Assembly: GCA_021292105.1 (NCBI GenBank)
Contig: CM037857.1
Coordinates: 37,677,114 to 37,741,113 of the forward strand
DNA from: Anadara kagoshimensis
Lineage: Eukaryota; Mollusca; Bivalvia; Arcoida; Arcidae
Reading direction: 5' to 3'
Length of the DNA stretch: 64,000 nt
Shown: one piece after another, positions 1-11,487 of the stretch
How the letters are laid out: each line of letters starts with the position of its first letter
How positions within the stretch are numbered: the stretch's first letter is position 1
Position numbers and translations under genes: made by a program
Notes under the pieces: generated by a model
What the model saw: only the letters and a program-made list of their open reading frames with translations
Databases searched by the model: none
What the model was told of the DNA's origin: nothing

Positions 1-440
1 CAAAGGGGTAGAGTTTGTTCAAGAAATACGAGGTTTTTGAAAACTCGACAATTTACGGTTGAGGTTTTTTGTTTTGTTTTCCTTTTAAAAATGCGTGTAC
101 CAGGCGTGATAGTTCATATTCTAAGGCTACCAACGATCCAAGGGAAGATTATAAAAGCTTAAGTTTGAATATTACTTGATTATTGCTGAGGCATATTCGG
201 CTTTAAAGTTCAACATTGTTGAAAACAAACTATTTACCTCGATTTAAATAGAACAGTATTGTGTGACCGTGCACTTTTAGTGACTTGTTGTATTTTGGAT
301 TAGTAGTGGCCTTAGAATATAAATATCACGCCTGGTACACGCATTTTTAAAAGGAAAATAATTCGTAGATAACCTCAACCGTAAATTGTCGAGTTTTCAA
401 AAACCTCGCATTTCTTTAACACACTCTGGCCCCTTTGCAC
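1..440. repeat. Fold-back (palindromic) repeat relic, family A
   Basis: The first ~150 bases return in reverse complement at about 300-440. Both carry a segment reading GTGTACCAGGCGTGATA, a segment AACTCGACAATTTACGGTT and a CAAAGGGG end. The element is cut by the left edge of the window or decayed there. Relatives of the same family lie near 22,990-23,150 and 27,080-27,920. No coding capacity is visible, so it is a non-autonomous fold-back element. Confidence 0.6.
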
Positions 441-712
441 TGCTCTATGACGTTGACTATCTTAATATCTTTTCATTTTTTTAAATCAATTCGTTATACA
501 AGGTAAACTATTTTCCCCAACGCCTGTATTTTTGCACAATTTTTATAAAAACATGCAACAAATAATTTAAAATTAAATTATCAATTCCTTCTGTATTTTT
601 ATTTAAAAATTTCCACACTTGTGTAGGTAATTTCATAATTATACCCCTATTTTACGCTTTTCAACGAAATGGTTTTCACTTGAATTTTCCTACTTATCTT
701 TGAATTCTGTAA

Positions 713-1028
713 CCACTTCGGTAGCTCAGTTGTTAGTGCTCGCTCTGTAAATGGGAGATTGTTGGTTCGAACCCGACCGGATCTGACCCAAGACTTGAAA
801 GTGCGTTGTGATTGTTATCCAATCACTCGGTATTACGAAATTAAAGGCACGTTTCTTTCAGATGGGAACTTAAAATGAACAGGTACCGTTTCACGGTACG
901 GTAAAGAACCCTGCTGTATAATGTCATCGGCTATACGCACCAGCAAAATTTCTGCACCTTTGCCTAAACCTGGCGTCTCGATATAAGTGAAATATTCTTG
1001 ACTGGGTCGTTAAACACCATTACTCAAC
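713..1028 (+). repeat. tRNA-derived SINE (RUDI/V-SINE type)
   Basis: The element begins with a tRNA-like head carrying an A box (GGTAGCTCAGTTGTTAG) and a B box (GGTTCGAACCC). A body with CCCTGCTGTATAATG follows, then a 3' domain (CTCGATATAAGTGAAATATT ... GTTAAACACC). This layout matches the molluscan RUDI family of V-SINEs. A reversed paralogue sits at 21,219-21,493, at the outer edge of the inverted duplication. Its flanking GAATTCTGTAA is shared, so the insertion predates the duplication. Confidence 0.8.
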
Positions 1029-2177
1029 TCTTTGAATTCCGCACAATAAACTTTGCTATTTGTTAGCAACAGAGGGGTGGGTGTTACGTATGTTGTGTAA
1101 TCGAAGTCAAAATTGTTTTTAAACCTGAACCTTTCAAATTTTGCAAAAATATGAAACGTATGAAACTTATTTTGGGCACAATTTAAAAAATGTTTCTATG
1201 AATCTTGCATGTTAAACAGTTATAGAAAAGGGAGGGTGGTTGGACTTGCAGGGGCGTAGATAGAAACCAATTTTAACCGAGGCAAAAATTACAAGCTCGG
1301 AAAGAGCTTAAAAGCTAGGGGTCTGGGGGCATGCTCCCCCGAAAAACATTGAAAAAATGGCGTTTAATGGTACTCTGACGAAGAATCGTAAATTTGCTGT
1401 TAAATGATACTTATATACAGTTCAACACAAATATACAATTCCATGTTTATAAACATTGTCAAGAAAGCAAATCAAAACTTTGTCTAACCCAAACTTTGAA
1501 CATATACAGTTGAACAAATAAAACTTAGTAGTTCCAAGTTTTTGGCTGGAGATTTTCAGTTAGTCGTTTTTATTTCATTTAATAACTTGGTATGGATTTA
1601 CAAGTAATGTTTAACAGTTTTTTTTGTCGCAATTTTATTTTTATTTTTTATTTATTTTTTTTTTTTAGAATTTGAGTTATGGTTGTTTGTGTGGCGAGGT
1701 CGTCTCAATATAAGGTCTTTATAGCCGTGTAAGGTTATCTCCCTTTGACTTAATGCGCTTAAGATTTTCCCAGCTTCTCTTTGTGGATTGTTTCTCTGGC
1801 GACTTCAAGAAGTGAAAATAACAGTGAAAGTTTAAACTAATATAATTTATTGAATAAATAATTGATTAAATATAAAATTGAATATTGAAATTTATAACAA
1901 TGAGATTTTGAATGGACAAAATAAATTAAAATTTAAAAGCCAAAGTTAATGCAAAATATAATATAAAATGATAAAAATGTGATTTTAACAACTTAAGAAC
2001 AACTTGGAACAAATGAAAATCGCGCCCCAATCCCTAACCTACTTATATAAAAATGCCGTAATGCTATAGCAAAAATAATTAATAAAAATATATCCCTAGC
2101 CTGATTAATTAAAATATCCTAAAGAATTATTTTTTTTAGAATTTTGCAAACCCTGCCTAAATATTCTCAAATATAAA
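1029..2177. repeat. Distal part of left arm of large inverted duplication
   Basis: This stretch is matched in reverse complement by 20,255-21,218. The divergence by eye is roughly 10%, with many small indels. It has no gene. It includes a relic around 1,247-1,345 that begins CAGGGGCGTAG and holds a TCTGGGGGCATGCTCCCCC palindrome, a form typical of decayed hAT-like ends. The rest is AT-rich non-coding sequence. Confidence 0.7.
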
Positions 2178-2289
2178 AATTAATTCATTGAGGAATTTAG
2201 CACATGCTCACTTAATGGGATGAAGTGAAAACGGTTTAACCCGAGGTTATTCTTGAAAGTACTGATCAATATTGTTATCTTGGAATTTT

Positions 2290-3440
2290 ATTTAGTTATA
2301 CTGGGTCTTTTTTTAAAACAAGAAAACGTTTGTTAGAACAAGCATCTAAAGCTTTATTTTGCATACATGTATATAAAAAGGTCAGCAATTTGCATTTATC
2401 GGTGGAATGTCAATTAAAAATGTTTGATCAAATGATTGTACCTATATTGACGTATGACTGTGAAATATGGGATTTTGAAAATATTGGATTATTTGGAACA
2501 ATTCATTTAAAATTTTGTAAGAAGATATTAAAATTAAAAAAATCTACTCCAAACTACGTGGTATACGGAGAACTTGGTAGATACCCTTTATCTATACATA
2601 TATATGAGAATGATTTCTTTTTGGATAAGATTAATACAGTCTGATGAGAATAAACTTTCAGGTATTTTTTACAAATTGTTATACACTATGAGCGAAAATA
2701 AATGTTTCCATGGATCATAAAGATACAGATCATTCTAAATTCTTTAGGTTTATGTAATATTTGGCAATGTCAAGGTCATAACATTAATACTGATTGGTTT
2801 ATCAAAACTGTAGAACAAAAGTTAAAAGATCAATATATACAGCAATGGTATTCTCAATTGGAAGTGTCGAGTAAAGCTCTTGCATATAGAATGATTAAAA
2901 AAGAATTTGGGTTTGAAGATCATTTAAGTATATTACCAGAATATTTAAGAATTATTATGGCTAAATTTAGAACTTGTAACCATAGGTTACCTATTAAGAA
3001 AGGGAGATGGTATAAGGTAGAAAGGGGTGAAAGAAAATGTCAATTCTGTTATAACATATTGGAGATGAATTTCATTTTTTATTTGAATGTAAATATTTTA
3101 ATAAGATAAGAAACCTGTAGATCCCACAGAAATTTCATTTAAACCCAACTATTATCAAAATGCAATATTTGTTTAAAAGTAAAAATTATCAAACATTGTC
3201 TTGACTTATGCAAGTTTATTAGGGAAGGTCTGAAGGCATACTAGATATTATATTATACTTTAATTACTAATTACTTTCTGTGTCATTATTATTATTATTA
3301 CTTATCACCAAAATATTTGTTTGTAATTGTAATATATTTTTTGTATTCTTAAACTTGACATGCATGTAGATACTGTAATATAATTATTGTACCTCTTGTA
3401 CCTTGTGGGTTCTGAGTGAATAAAAGAACTAGAACTAGAG
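2290..3440 (+). mobile_element. 3' end of a decayed Jockey/CR1-like LINE (reverse transcriptase tail)
   Basis: Two adjoining reading frames (2,330-2,644 and 2,702-3,109) encode the C-terminal region of a non-LTR retrotransposon ORF2. The first contains PILTYDCEIWDFENI, LHLKFCKKILKLKKSTPN and ELGRYPLSI, a block I know from LINE polymerases in molluscs and other marine invertebrates. The second carries the thumb/C-terminal region (SKALAYRM, RTCNHRLPI) and a Cys-rich end (CQFC). There are stops between the blocks and a frameshift after CQFC. No EN domain or RT core is present, so this is a 5'-truncated dead copy. It lies in the segment (2,178-6,074) that interrupts the left arm and is absent from the right arm, so it inserted after the duplication or was lost on the other side. 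Confidence 0.75.
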
Positions 3441-4639
3441 GTATGCAACTGCTAAGACTGACCACTTCACTTCTGAGGTCCTGCTCCCGTGATCTTTTGT
3501 ACTCAATCAACCAATCAGTATCGTGGATACGAATTGCAATTAACCAATCGGGTGGAAATTAAGAAATAAATTTTGGTTTAATTAGCAAGATAGAGGGTGT
3601 AGGAAAACAAAAATGCGAGAAAGTTATTAAAAATACCAAAGATGGGCGATATTTTAAGTGACATAAATTTTATATTTAAAACAAGTTTGTTTTCTGCATA
3701 TTATTGAAAACGGGATACAAGAGCATTGCTTAGTTTTAACCGTGATTCCTTGTATTGGGTGAATTTTCTATATGAAAGGTCAAGCAGACAGGTCAATGTT
3801 GTTTGCCTAAATGTATGATAATTGAAATCCAAATGCAAAAAAAAAAAAATAATAATAAACAAATAAATAAAAAATCCTTTGCATATGAAGAAAAAATGGG
3901 GTCGTCACATTTATCCAACATTTGATATTTTCATATGGGGAAAGGTACATTTTACATTGGATAAATGACATAAAGAAAAATGGAAACAATAGATGGTCTT
4001 GGGTACTATGGACCCTTTACCTTTTGAAGATTAATTTTGTACCAGGAGGTTGATATTTTTAGAGAGTTCCTGCAAAGGGAGGCTACTCCACTTTTAAAAA
4101 AGTGGGCAAAATCATTTGGTGTACAGAAACACTTGTTAAGCAAAGTGGGAGAAATTCGGCATTGGTTATGGTAAAAGACTAAATAAATTTGAAATTAAAT
4201 GTCGATTTTCTTCCTTAGAAATGGAACGTATATATTTTTAATTTTCCTAAAAATTGAAATGACGATATTCACTTTAATAGACATGCCCAACGAACTTAAA
4301 CGTTATGACCATATTCTTCCCGGTGGTTTTGGGGATTTTTTCATTATTTTAGTTGTTAACTTTCCTTTTCTATGAAGGTATATATATAATGCGTTCCCTG
4401 CTTAAGGTGTATTTGTTTCACAATATGCTATTGCATACTAGTAGTTTGTTCCTACCACTACAACTTTATACAAGGAAGCAAACTGCTAACAAATTATTTA
4501 ATAAACTCGGGGAAATTGCAAGCCTCAGTTTATCAAGACCCTCAAAATTTGTTGGCGTCTTGCAATATTTTGATAAACATGCAGCATGTCTCTTTGATAA
4601 ACTTGTTGTCTCTGTATCCAAAATCCGCTCACGCAAACT
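3441..4639. other. Unassigned AT-rich stretch within the left-arm insertion
   Basis: No gene is supported here. Poly-A and AAATA-rich runs lie near 3,836-3,875. A short segment (about 4,590-4,635, containing TGTCTCTGTATCC) is matched in reverse near 54,420-54,440, which suggests an interspersed repeat fragment. The sequence has no counterpart in the right arm. Confidence 0.4.
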
Positions 4640-4647
4640 GTGACATG

Positions 4648-5743
4648 TACAGGGGCCAGTTTTATAATAAAATTTAAAAAATACCCATAAGTATATAAAA
4701 AGAGTAAAGAGGAACAACGAATCAGATCTTTGACTTGTAGGTGCTCCGACAAAATTCTACATTACTTTTTTGTGTCCGATCATCGTGATCTTGGTGTCAT
4801 TTTGTTCCCAGATAAATATGCTTTATATCGACAATAAATTTTTGGACATAACTTAAAATTTTAATAAAATGTTCACACGGAAAACACAGAAAAATGGTGT
4901 AATTTTGCCCGATGTAGCTAAGCCCGTCCATGTCGCATCACTATCATGTTTTTCACTATCAGCGTCCGTGTCGACTACAAATGCTGATGTGGATCGAAGA
5001 ACTAAATAAAAAGCAATAAATTTCAAAGGTAACCGGTACTCACTTCTAAATCTACAAGCTATAATATCCTAATTTGTTCCAAGTTGGAACTTCCAACACG
5101 GACAGACTTTCCTCTACCATGCCTCCATTTTAAGCTCATAAATAAAGCATGTTTCGCGCATGTGTTATAGCTGTTATTCGATTGGTTAAAAATATTTCAA
5201 TCCACTCGTGTGTTTATGAAATTTTAAGAAAATGAATTTACATTAACTTATTTTATCTTTCTTTTTAAGTATAAATCATAAAGTCATTTTGATAGAAAGT
5301 TTGATACATTGCCAAGTTCTACAAATGCCAACGGAGGGGGTGAAATATTTTTAACCAATCAAATCGCAGCTTAAAATAACGACATTTATAATAACAAGAT
5401 GGAGGCATGATAGAGGAAAGTCGGTTCATGTTGGAACAAAATAGGATATAATAGCTTGTAGATTTAGAAGTGAGTACCGGTTACCTTTGAAATTTATTGC
5501 TTTTTATTTAGTTCTTCGTGTGGGCATTTTATAAATATTTTAAGTTTGTCCAAAAATTTATTGTCAATTAAAAGCATATTTTTACCTGGGAACAAAATGA
5601 CACCAAGATCACGATGATCGGACACAAATTAAAAAAGTATTGTAGAATTTTGTCGGAGCACCTACAAGTCAAAGATCTGATTCGTTGTTCCCCTTTACTC
5701 TTTTTTTTACATACTTATGGGTATTTTTAAACTGGCCCCTGTG
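4648..5743. mobile_element. Long-TIR fold-back DNA element with 8-bp TSD (hAT-like, non-autonomous)
   Basis: The ends are TACAGGGGCCAGTTT on the left and the complement of CACAGGGGCCAGTTT on the right. Each is flanked flush by the 8-bp direct repeat GTGACATG (4,640-4,647 and 5,744-5,751). The two arms (about 4,650-5,110 and 5,395-5,741) are long, nearly identical inverted repeats around a centre near 5,250. There is no transposase. An 8-bp target duplication is what hAT and P superfamily transposases make, so the element was probably moved in trans by a hAT relative. Confidence 0.75.
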
Positions 5744-5751
5744 GTGACATG

Positions 5752-6654
5752 GGGAACCGTTACCAATTGTATACAACAATGGCTGCCGATATACTGATTT
5801 ATAATAGTCCGTATCATTTAAGTGTAACTATACTACATTGTCCAACATAATAATAAAAATTAGTTATTTTAAAACGGGCTATAGAGGAACTATTTAAGGG
5901 ATTTAATTTAGAGTAATTTCCCCCTTAATGGCTATTTTATTAAACTTTCGACTTCAGTTTATCGCAATTTTTTAAGGATTATTTTTCAACCATACAGGCA
6001 TTTATTATCCAGTTTTTTGTTAGAGGAAACATAGACAGGTGTTATTGAAGAGCTGTTACAGGATAATTTGTCAGGAAATTGAATTTAATGATACTTGCTA
6101 GATAATGATTTTGTTGGATTTTAAGATCCTAGAACTGAATGTATGATTTTCGCATAATAAAATTAGTTTTTAAATAAATTAAAATTCCAATGAAGCTTTG
6201 CTTACCAAATGCTGTTTCTATACAGAAAAGTTAGCCAAACTAAACATGTTTCAGTGTTAAATTCGATTTTTCTATTGACCATGAAATAAATTGGAAGGGA
6301 GTAAGTAGATGCACCTCGGATCTAAATGTGAACAGATTATTGGTATCTGCAAATTCACCTTTGATAGTACGGTAATTTTAATTTTTATACCACTGCTAGT
6401 GGATATTTGTCGGTGATGATGACACGTTACGCATACTGCTGAAATTAAAAGCGTACAAAATCTGTAGTTTTCTATACAAGCATCAAACAAATGCACGTGA
6501 TTAAAAACTTGGAATATCTCCCATCTTGACCTTTTGTCATGAGGCAAGTTCTTCGATATCTTTACTCTAATTTACCGTATATCTTTAGAAACCAAGAGTT
6601 AAAACCACGCAAATAAAATTTAAATTAATTTATATTTTCAGTTTCTGCATCAAG
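5752..6654 (+). promoter_or_regulatory. 5' flank of the left secreted-protein gene, with probable 5'-UTR splice acceptor
   Basis: Homology with the right arm resumes at about 6,075 and continues into the gene. A pyrimidine-rich tract ending TTATATTTTCAG lies 13 bases before the start codon (acceptor at about 6,641). It is preserved in the right copy (mirror at about 18,783-18,795). This points to a non-coding upstream exon, so the true promoter is not immediately upstream of the ATG. No convincing TATA box was chosen. Confidence 0.4.
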
Positions 6655-8127
6655 ATGAGGTTTTCCAAGAGATTTTGGGTTTGTATGATCACCATACTTG
6701 TACTGGATACCACCTTTTCCGAATGCAAGAAAATGGAACTTGTCAAGAAAGAAATTTTGGAATTGCAAGAACGAATGACCAGGGATGAAAGAAAATTGGT
6801 AGATTTCACAGCAAGCATGGCCATACAAGGTACCTTAATGGCACTAACAGTTACCAATCCGCTAGTGGGAATTGTTGCAGCATTTTATGTTGGAACTTTA
6901 CTTGACGCTATTTGGCCTACTGACGCTTACGATGCTGTCCGAGCAAAGGTACTGGAAGATATCAGGAAAGCAATGAATTATCAATCAGTTGAACGGATGA
7001 AAATGAAACTTCGCGACTACAAGAGACAAATTAAAGATTTGTTTTCTATGGTTCATCTACCAAGACGATATTTAACTGAATGGCAAAATTCTGTCGAATC
7101 GAAGGGTGTCAAATTTGACCAACAGCAAGGCATTATACAAAAATACAAGAACCAGATGTCAGCTTCAAGCTTTACGTATTTCAAAAATAGGTTGTTAGCC
7201 TTGACCACAGACATTGGCAATGACCACAATAATTTCTTTATTCCCAGCGATCCTACCTCCAGTTTAGCTTACTACAGAGAATTTGCAACCGTTGAACTGA
7301 ATCTGTTGACATCTGAACTGACCGTGCAAGCCGGGGATAACCCAAATAATAAAGCTATTTTAAATGTTTTGAGACAGAAAATAAAATCTGCCGCTTCAAG
7401 ACATTATAAATTTGTTCTTTGGGCTGCACATAAAGCGGCTGCCAAAATCGAGGCCAACAAAAAGGACTGGTCAAAATATAATAAAGCCGTTGAATCCGTA
7501 CTTAAAGAATATCCAATGCAGAAATGGAAAGATCTTGCAGGATTGAATGATAAAAGTAAATATATAAAGAATGATGATACAGTTTCTCTGAAATATACGC
7601 GCTCAAAAGACTCCTGGATGAGTTGCTGGGGATCTGGAAGTAAATGTAAATTCCGTAATTGTCCTGGAGAAGACAATCCATTTGATGCCGGAAATCAGCA
7701 CAAATATTATTTTAAATGCCGCGGAGAAGTGTTCTGGATTTTTGGGGACCGTCGAGGAAGTGGAGATTACATCAGAAATTGTGACAAAGTTGCACTTAGA
7801 TATTCTTGGTGGAGTAATAAGAATAAGGGATATTGGGTAAGCTATGATAAAAGCTTTTGGCATGGTAGTTTTTACAATACTCGCACATGTCCTGGTCGCA
7901 ACTTTTTCAACAGCAATTTTTCCGGCAGATGTGGAAGCGAAGTATTTACTTTGAATGTTCAGGGTAAAAGATGTGGTTCTATTTTAGAAGATAGAGACGC
8001 TATTACACTGAAGGACAGAAATGGTAGATATATTGCCGGAAGAGATCCACTGAGACCAACATCAAGGTCTACCTATGGCATATGGCGTATATATAAGCAA
8101 AATTCATTGATAAAAAATTATTACTGA
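6655..8127 (+). CDS. Secreted protein with N-terminal helical domain and three C-terminal repeats, left copy (490 aa)
   Basis: This is an intact single-exon ORF. Residues 1-23 form a signal peptide (basic start, then CMITILVLDTTFSEC), so the protein is secreted. Residues 27-300 look mainly helical and charged, with a hydrophobic stretch at about 55-86 that could insert in a membrane. From residue 303 there are three repeats of about 70 residues (303-373, 374-444, 445-490). Each opens D(T/K/A)(V/I)(S/A/T)L(K/R) and the first two share CPG...F...C.(G/S)EVF, which would fit a beta-trefoil-like fold rich in Cys and Trp. I do not recognise the family with certainty. A helical N half plus beta-rich C half recalls secreted pore-forming proteins such as the cnidarian CaTX/CfTX group; this is an inference from layout only. 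The ATG follows a probable 5'-UTR acceptor and an AATAAA signal lies about 40 bases after the stop. The second copy is inverted at 17,306-18,769. Confidence 0.85.
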   Translation: MRFSKRFWVCMITILVLDTTFSECKKMELVKKEILELQERMTRDERKLVDFTASMAIQGTLMALTVTNPLVGIVAAFYVGTLLDAIWPTDAYDAVRAKVLEDIRKAMNYQSVERMKMKLRDYKRQIKDLFSMVHLPRRYLTEWQNSVESKGVKFDQQQGIIQKYKNQMSASSFTYFKNRLLALTTDIGNDHNNFFIPSDPTSSLAYYREFATVELNLLTSELTVQAGDNPNNKAILNVLRQKIKSAASRHYKFVLWAAHKAAAKIEANKKDWSKYNKAVESVLKEYPMQKWKDLAGLNDKSKYIKNDDTVSLKYTRSKDSWMSCWGSGSKCKFRNCPGEDNPFDAGNQHKYYFKCRGEVFWIFGDRRGSGDYIRNCDKVALRYSWWSNKNKGYWVSYDKSFWHGSFYNTRTCPGRNFFNSNFSGRCGSEVFTLNVQGKRCGSILEDRDAITLKDRNGRYIAGRDPLRPTSRSTYGIWRIYKQNSLIKNYY

Positions 8128-8339
8128 AAACGGTGAACAGATATCTGGTTTTATTGATTTTAAAATAAATATTGGATATAGTGATGAATTATTTGTTCTT
8201 ATTTTATCTAAATGTGAGAAGTCTGCGTTTACCCTGCAAACTTCAACTGCGATGAATTTTAACATAAAGATATGATTCAATGTATATAACAATTGGTCTA
8301 GTAGATTTAAGTTTGGTATTTCACGAAATGATTACGCAC

Positions 8340-8437
8340 TTGAAGCAGTGGCTGAGCCAGAAGGGGGAGGGAATTCGTTCTTCACACTAAACCAAATATG
8401 TAGCCCTTCCAAAAATTCCTGTATCCGCCATTGCTTG
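8340..8437. repeat. Short TIR relic (GCAGTGGC...GCCATTGC), left copy
   Basis: A block of about 90 bp starts GCAGTGGCTGAGCCAGAA and ends CTGTATCCGCCATTGC, forming an imperfect inverted repeat. The right arm holds the same block at 16,957-17,034, where the ends pair better (GCAGTGGCGGATACAGGAA). Such GTGGCGGAT ends occur on many animal MITEs. It predates the inverted duplication. Confidence 0.45.
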
Positions 8438-8665
8438 ACGTAAAATGAGAGAAGGGAACGTATCTGAAAAAATCGAAAAGTGTCGGTGTAAAAAATACAG
8501 ATTTATAATTTACAACAATTATGCAGTCGAGTTATATACATTTCACCAGTTGTGTTAGAATTGAACGTAGTTGAACAATTTATAAAAATAAACCCCGAAA
8601 ACCCATTGTGTAAGGCATTCTTGATTAATGGTGAAGTTCGGATCTAAAGATTAAACCCAGTCATG

Positions 8666-8905
8666 CTACTACGGTAGCTCAGTAGCGAGTGCTCGCTATT
8701 GTGGAATACCGTAGGTTCGAAGCCCAGCCGGGACTAGGATTTGAAAAAAGGTAGAGATTGTTCTTTCGCAAAGTTACAACGCACCACGATAAAAACAAAT
8801 AGCTAGTGCGTATCGATATAAAGTGAAATATTGCCCTCAATGTGCTGACATCAATTTTTTTTTCACTTCATCTGTAGCTGGTGATGTCTAGATAAGTGGA
8901 ATGTA
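8666..8905 (+). repeat. Degenerate V-SINE, left copy
   Basis: An A box (GGTAGCTCAGTAGCGAG) and a B box (GGTTCGAAGCCC) are present, then a shortened body and a 3' remnant (ATCGATATAAAGTGAAATATT). The right arm mirrors it at about 16,465-16,700, so it inserted before the duplication. Confidence 0.65.
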
Positions 8906-9208
8906 AAACACAAATTAATCTGACCCCAGTTGTACAAAACTTTTGGCTTAACCATTTCGTTTGCGAATATTCAATTTAGTATTTGAAGATTTGATCATAA
9001 TATACAATGGAAAAGGGTCGTTTGAATTGTGTGTACTAAATTCTCAACTCGCTGTACAAAAACATTTTCGCCAACTAACTGGTTAAGCTAAATGTATCTG
9101 AATAACTGCACCCAGATATTCTGGACCTTCGGGATCATTACGATTAAAGATACCAATCGAATGGACAGTATAAATATGCATTTATAAAAGACCTCCAATT
9201 TGAAAGGC

Positions 9209-9502
9209 ACCACTGCGGTAGCTCAGTTTGTAGAGTGCTCACTCCGTAAGTGTGAGGTCGTGGGTTCGAACCCTGTCCGGGTCTGACCCAAGGCTTAAAA
9301 GTGGGTAGTGACTGTTCTTTCGCCAAGCACTCGGCATTACGAAATGAATGTCGGTTCTTTCGGATGGATACTTAAAATAAAACATGTCCCGTGTCTCGGT
9401 ATGCTTGGCACGATAAAGAACCCTGCTGTATAATGCCATTGGCGCAACGAACAGGCAAATGAAATATTTTTGACTGGGACATTAAACGCCATTACTCGAC
9501 TC
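9209..9502 (+). repeat. Full-length V-SINE, left copy
   Basis: The head reads CCACTGCGGTAGCTCAGTTT with B box GGTTCGAACCC. The body includes CCTGCTGTATAATGCC and the tail ends GACATTAAACGCCATTAC. It is mirrored at 15,869-16,197 in the right arm. Most of the CTCGATATAAG part of the V domain has been lost here but is partly kept in the mirror copy. Confidence 0.75.
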
Positions 9503-9737
9503 CAAATCTAAAGAATCCTGTGATGGGTCAATTTTTAAATCTACCAAACACGAGAATAAAACCTCGCTCACTGATGAACCCTGTATTCAACGGATGAATT
9601 TGGGGGTTAATTCCAGCAGCATTTCATTTGTATATTAATTTTTCTCTTAGTCCGTTAGTAATATGGTGTCCATAAACAGGCGCACACAAATGGATAATAT
9701 CATGTTATTCATGCCTTGAAACGTGCATGTAAACTCC

Positions 9738-10020
9738 CATGTGCTCGATTCGTATGTGGTAGGTTCTGGATTCAAACCCCAGCCGGGTCTGATCAAGACT
9801 CGAAAATGGGTAGCGACTGTCCTATATATATAAATGAAAGTCGCTCTCACTTCGGGAGAGACCTTAAAAAACCTATGCTTCGTGTCACGATAGGTGTGGC
9901 ACATTAGAGCCCTGCCTGCACATTGCCCTGAGCACACTGCTCAGGTTAAAATTTCTGCCACTTCGCCTATAGCTGGTGACGTCTCGATATGAGTAAAATG
10001 GACGTAAAACCTAATTTAAT
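9738..10020 (+). repeat. Degenerate SINE just inside the left arm boundary
   Basis: A B-box-like GGATTCAAACCCCAGCC is followed by a SINE body (GGTAGCGACTG, CCTTAAAAAACCTATG, CTGCCACTTCGCCTATAGCT) and CTCGATATGAGTAAAATGG. It lies beyond the point (about 9,694) where the two arms stop matching, so it belongs to the spacer. Confidence 0.5.
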
Positions 10021-11259
10021 CTATCTCCCGTGTTTCTAAACGCTATCAAAATATCGCTGAATCAAAAACTTTACCTAAGTATTATAAGTCAAGCAGACGG
10101 GTCAATGTTGATTTTTACCTCCAATCGAAGAATAAATTCCAATACAAGAAAAATAAAAATATAATAGTTAACATCCTTATTTGATGATATAGTTTTTGTA
10201 CAGAATTGGGTGTTCAATCTAAATTGTTTCAGTAGGGACCATTTCAAAAACAAATTGTTAAAGCGCCATAACATCAATGTTTCAAGCTTGTTAGTGCCAT
10301 TTTGTAAAAAATAAAAAATATTAATTCGTTTAAACGAGATACTACTGTACATGAAGGCTATTTTGAACATGGATATATTGCGATTAAATATTTATTTCTA
10401 ATTTTTTTTGTTAAAATTTTAATTATATTTCAGCACAGAAAAGAGATAAGCTTTCGTAAAAGAGAGACCTAAGTGAAAAAATGTTTTGTCTTAAATCGGT
10501 CTATGTGAGTGTGTACATACCATAAATTTCGCCATTTTTTCAAGAATATCAAAATGGTTAAGTATAAATACTCCCATTAGGTGCTCATTATCTTTTGGCT
10601 ATATGTTGGTCGACCAGGTGTGAATTTTTTTACTCAATCACGCAGGTGAAAGGTCAATTTTTACCTAACATTCATTTGTAATTTGAGGCTCAAATGGTTA
10701 GCTGGAATACATATTTTCTGTCAAAAGTGTGATTTTTTTCTATATACAGACGTTAATCATAACATGTAGCATTGACAAAAATATACTTTTTAGTTAGGTC
10801 TCCGAATAATGAATAAAAATGCGCTGTTAATTTGTCCAAGCACTTCTTTATTAAAACGTAATTTACAATATTCCATGTTCAAAATAGCCTTTATGCACAG
10901 TAAGTCGTTTAAACAAGATATTAATTAAATCGTTTAAACGAGATAATACATCATGTTTTTATAACGAGTTTATTCCATTAGCCACCATACAGTCCGTATG
11001 ATATCACAGTAAAGCATGGTCAAGGGAGAAGAAAGGGCATGTTGCGAATCCTAACGAAGTCCGGACCTCAGTAGACTTGGACAATTTCGACCCCTAATGA
11101 AGTGCAAAAAGTGGGGCTCCAGACAGTTGGCTTCTTGAGATTACCAAATAAAATTATTCACGAAATTTCAAAACTGCCGCTTAGCTGAACTGGTGATAGT
11201 GCAACATGACTTTAGCAACAAATAATATGCGTATTTTGTCCACGATTGATTGATTGAAT
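10021..11259. repeat. Spacer with an inverted repeat pair and an end fragment of the 12-15 kb fold-back family
   Basis: A segment at about 10,325-10,378 (TTCGTTTAAACGAG, then ATGAAGGCTATTTTGAACAT) returns inverted at about 10,872-10,945, forming a loop of about 0.5 kb. At about 11,045-11,165 the sequence carries CCTAATGAAGT, GTCCGGACCTC and GGGGCTCCAGAC. These match the terminus of the large palindrome (12,135-12,260), so this is an older single-ended copy of that family. No gene is visible. Confidence 0.45.
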
Positions 11260-11263
11260 GAAT

Positions 11264-11480
11264 GAACTGGGTTTTACGTCCCAGTCAATAATATTTCACT
11301 TATATCTAGACGTCATCAGCTATAGGTGAAGTAGCAGTTTTGACCTTTGCAGTGCGCTTAGAGAATATGCAGACAGGGTTCCTTAACGCGACATGCCTGT
11401 GATACCGGACATCGGTTTTAAAGGTCTCTTCCTTCGAAGGACCCTGTCATCTCATTTTTCCGAGTGCTTGGGGAAAGGAT
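11264..11480 (-). repeat. Partial V-SINE interrupted by a 42-bp triplication
   Basis: Read on the minus strand this is the 3' half of a V-SINE. The complement of GTTTTACGTCCCAGTCAATA and of CACTTATATCTAGACGTCAT mark its V domain. The tRNA head is missing; sequence beyond the TTTTCCGAGTGCTTGG block passes directly into the tandem triplication at 11,488. Confidence 0.55.
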
Positions 11481-11487
11481 GCATACT

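Noticed and set aside
713-790. tRNA gene-like A and B boxes (also at 9,209, 8,666, 29,609, 36,900 and 61,162)
   Set aside because: Each continues into a SINE body and V domain or is a fragment of one; the cloverleaf is not intact, so these are SINE heads and not tRNA genes.
4353-4752. Overlapping ORFs on both strands near 4.5 kb
   Set aside because: No motif, mutually antisense, and one runs into the TIR of the fold-back element.
7404-7863. Minus-strand ORFs over the secreted-protein gene (and plus-strand ones over the right copy)
   Set aside because: Antisense shadows; the sense frame has signal peptide, repeats and a conserved paralogue.
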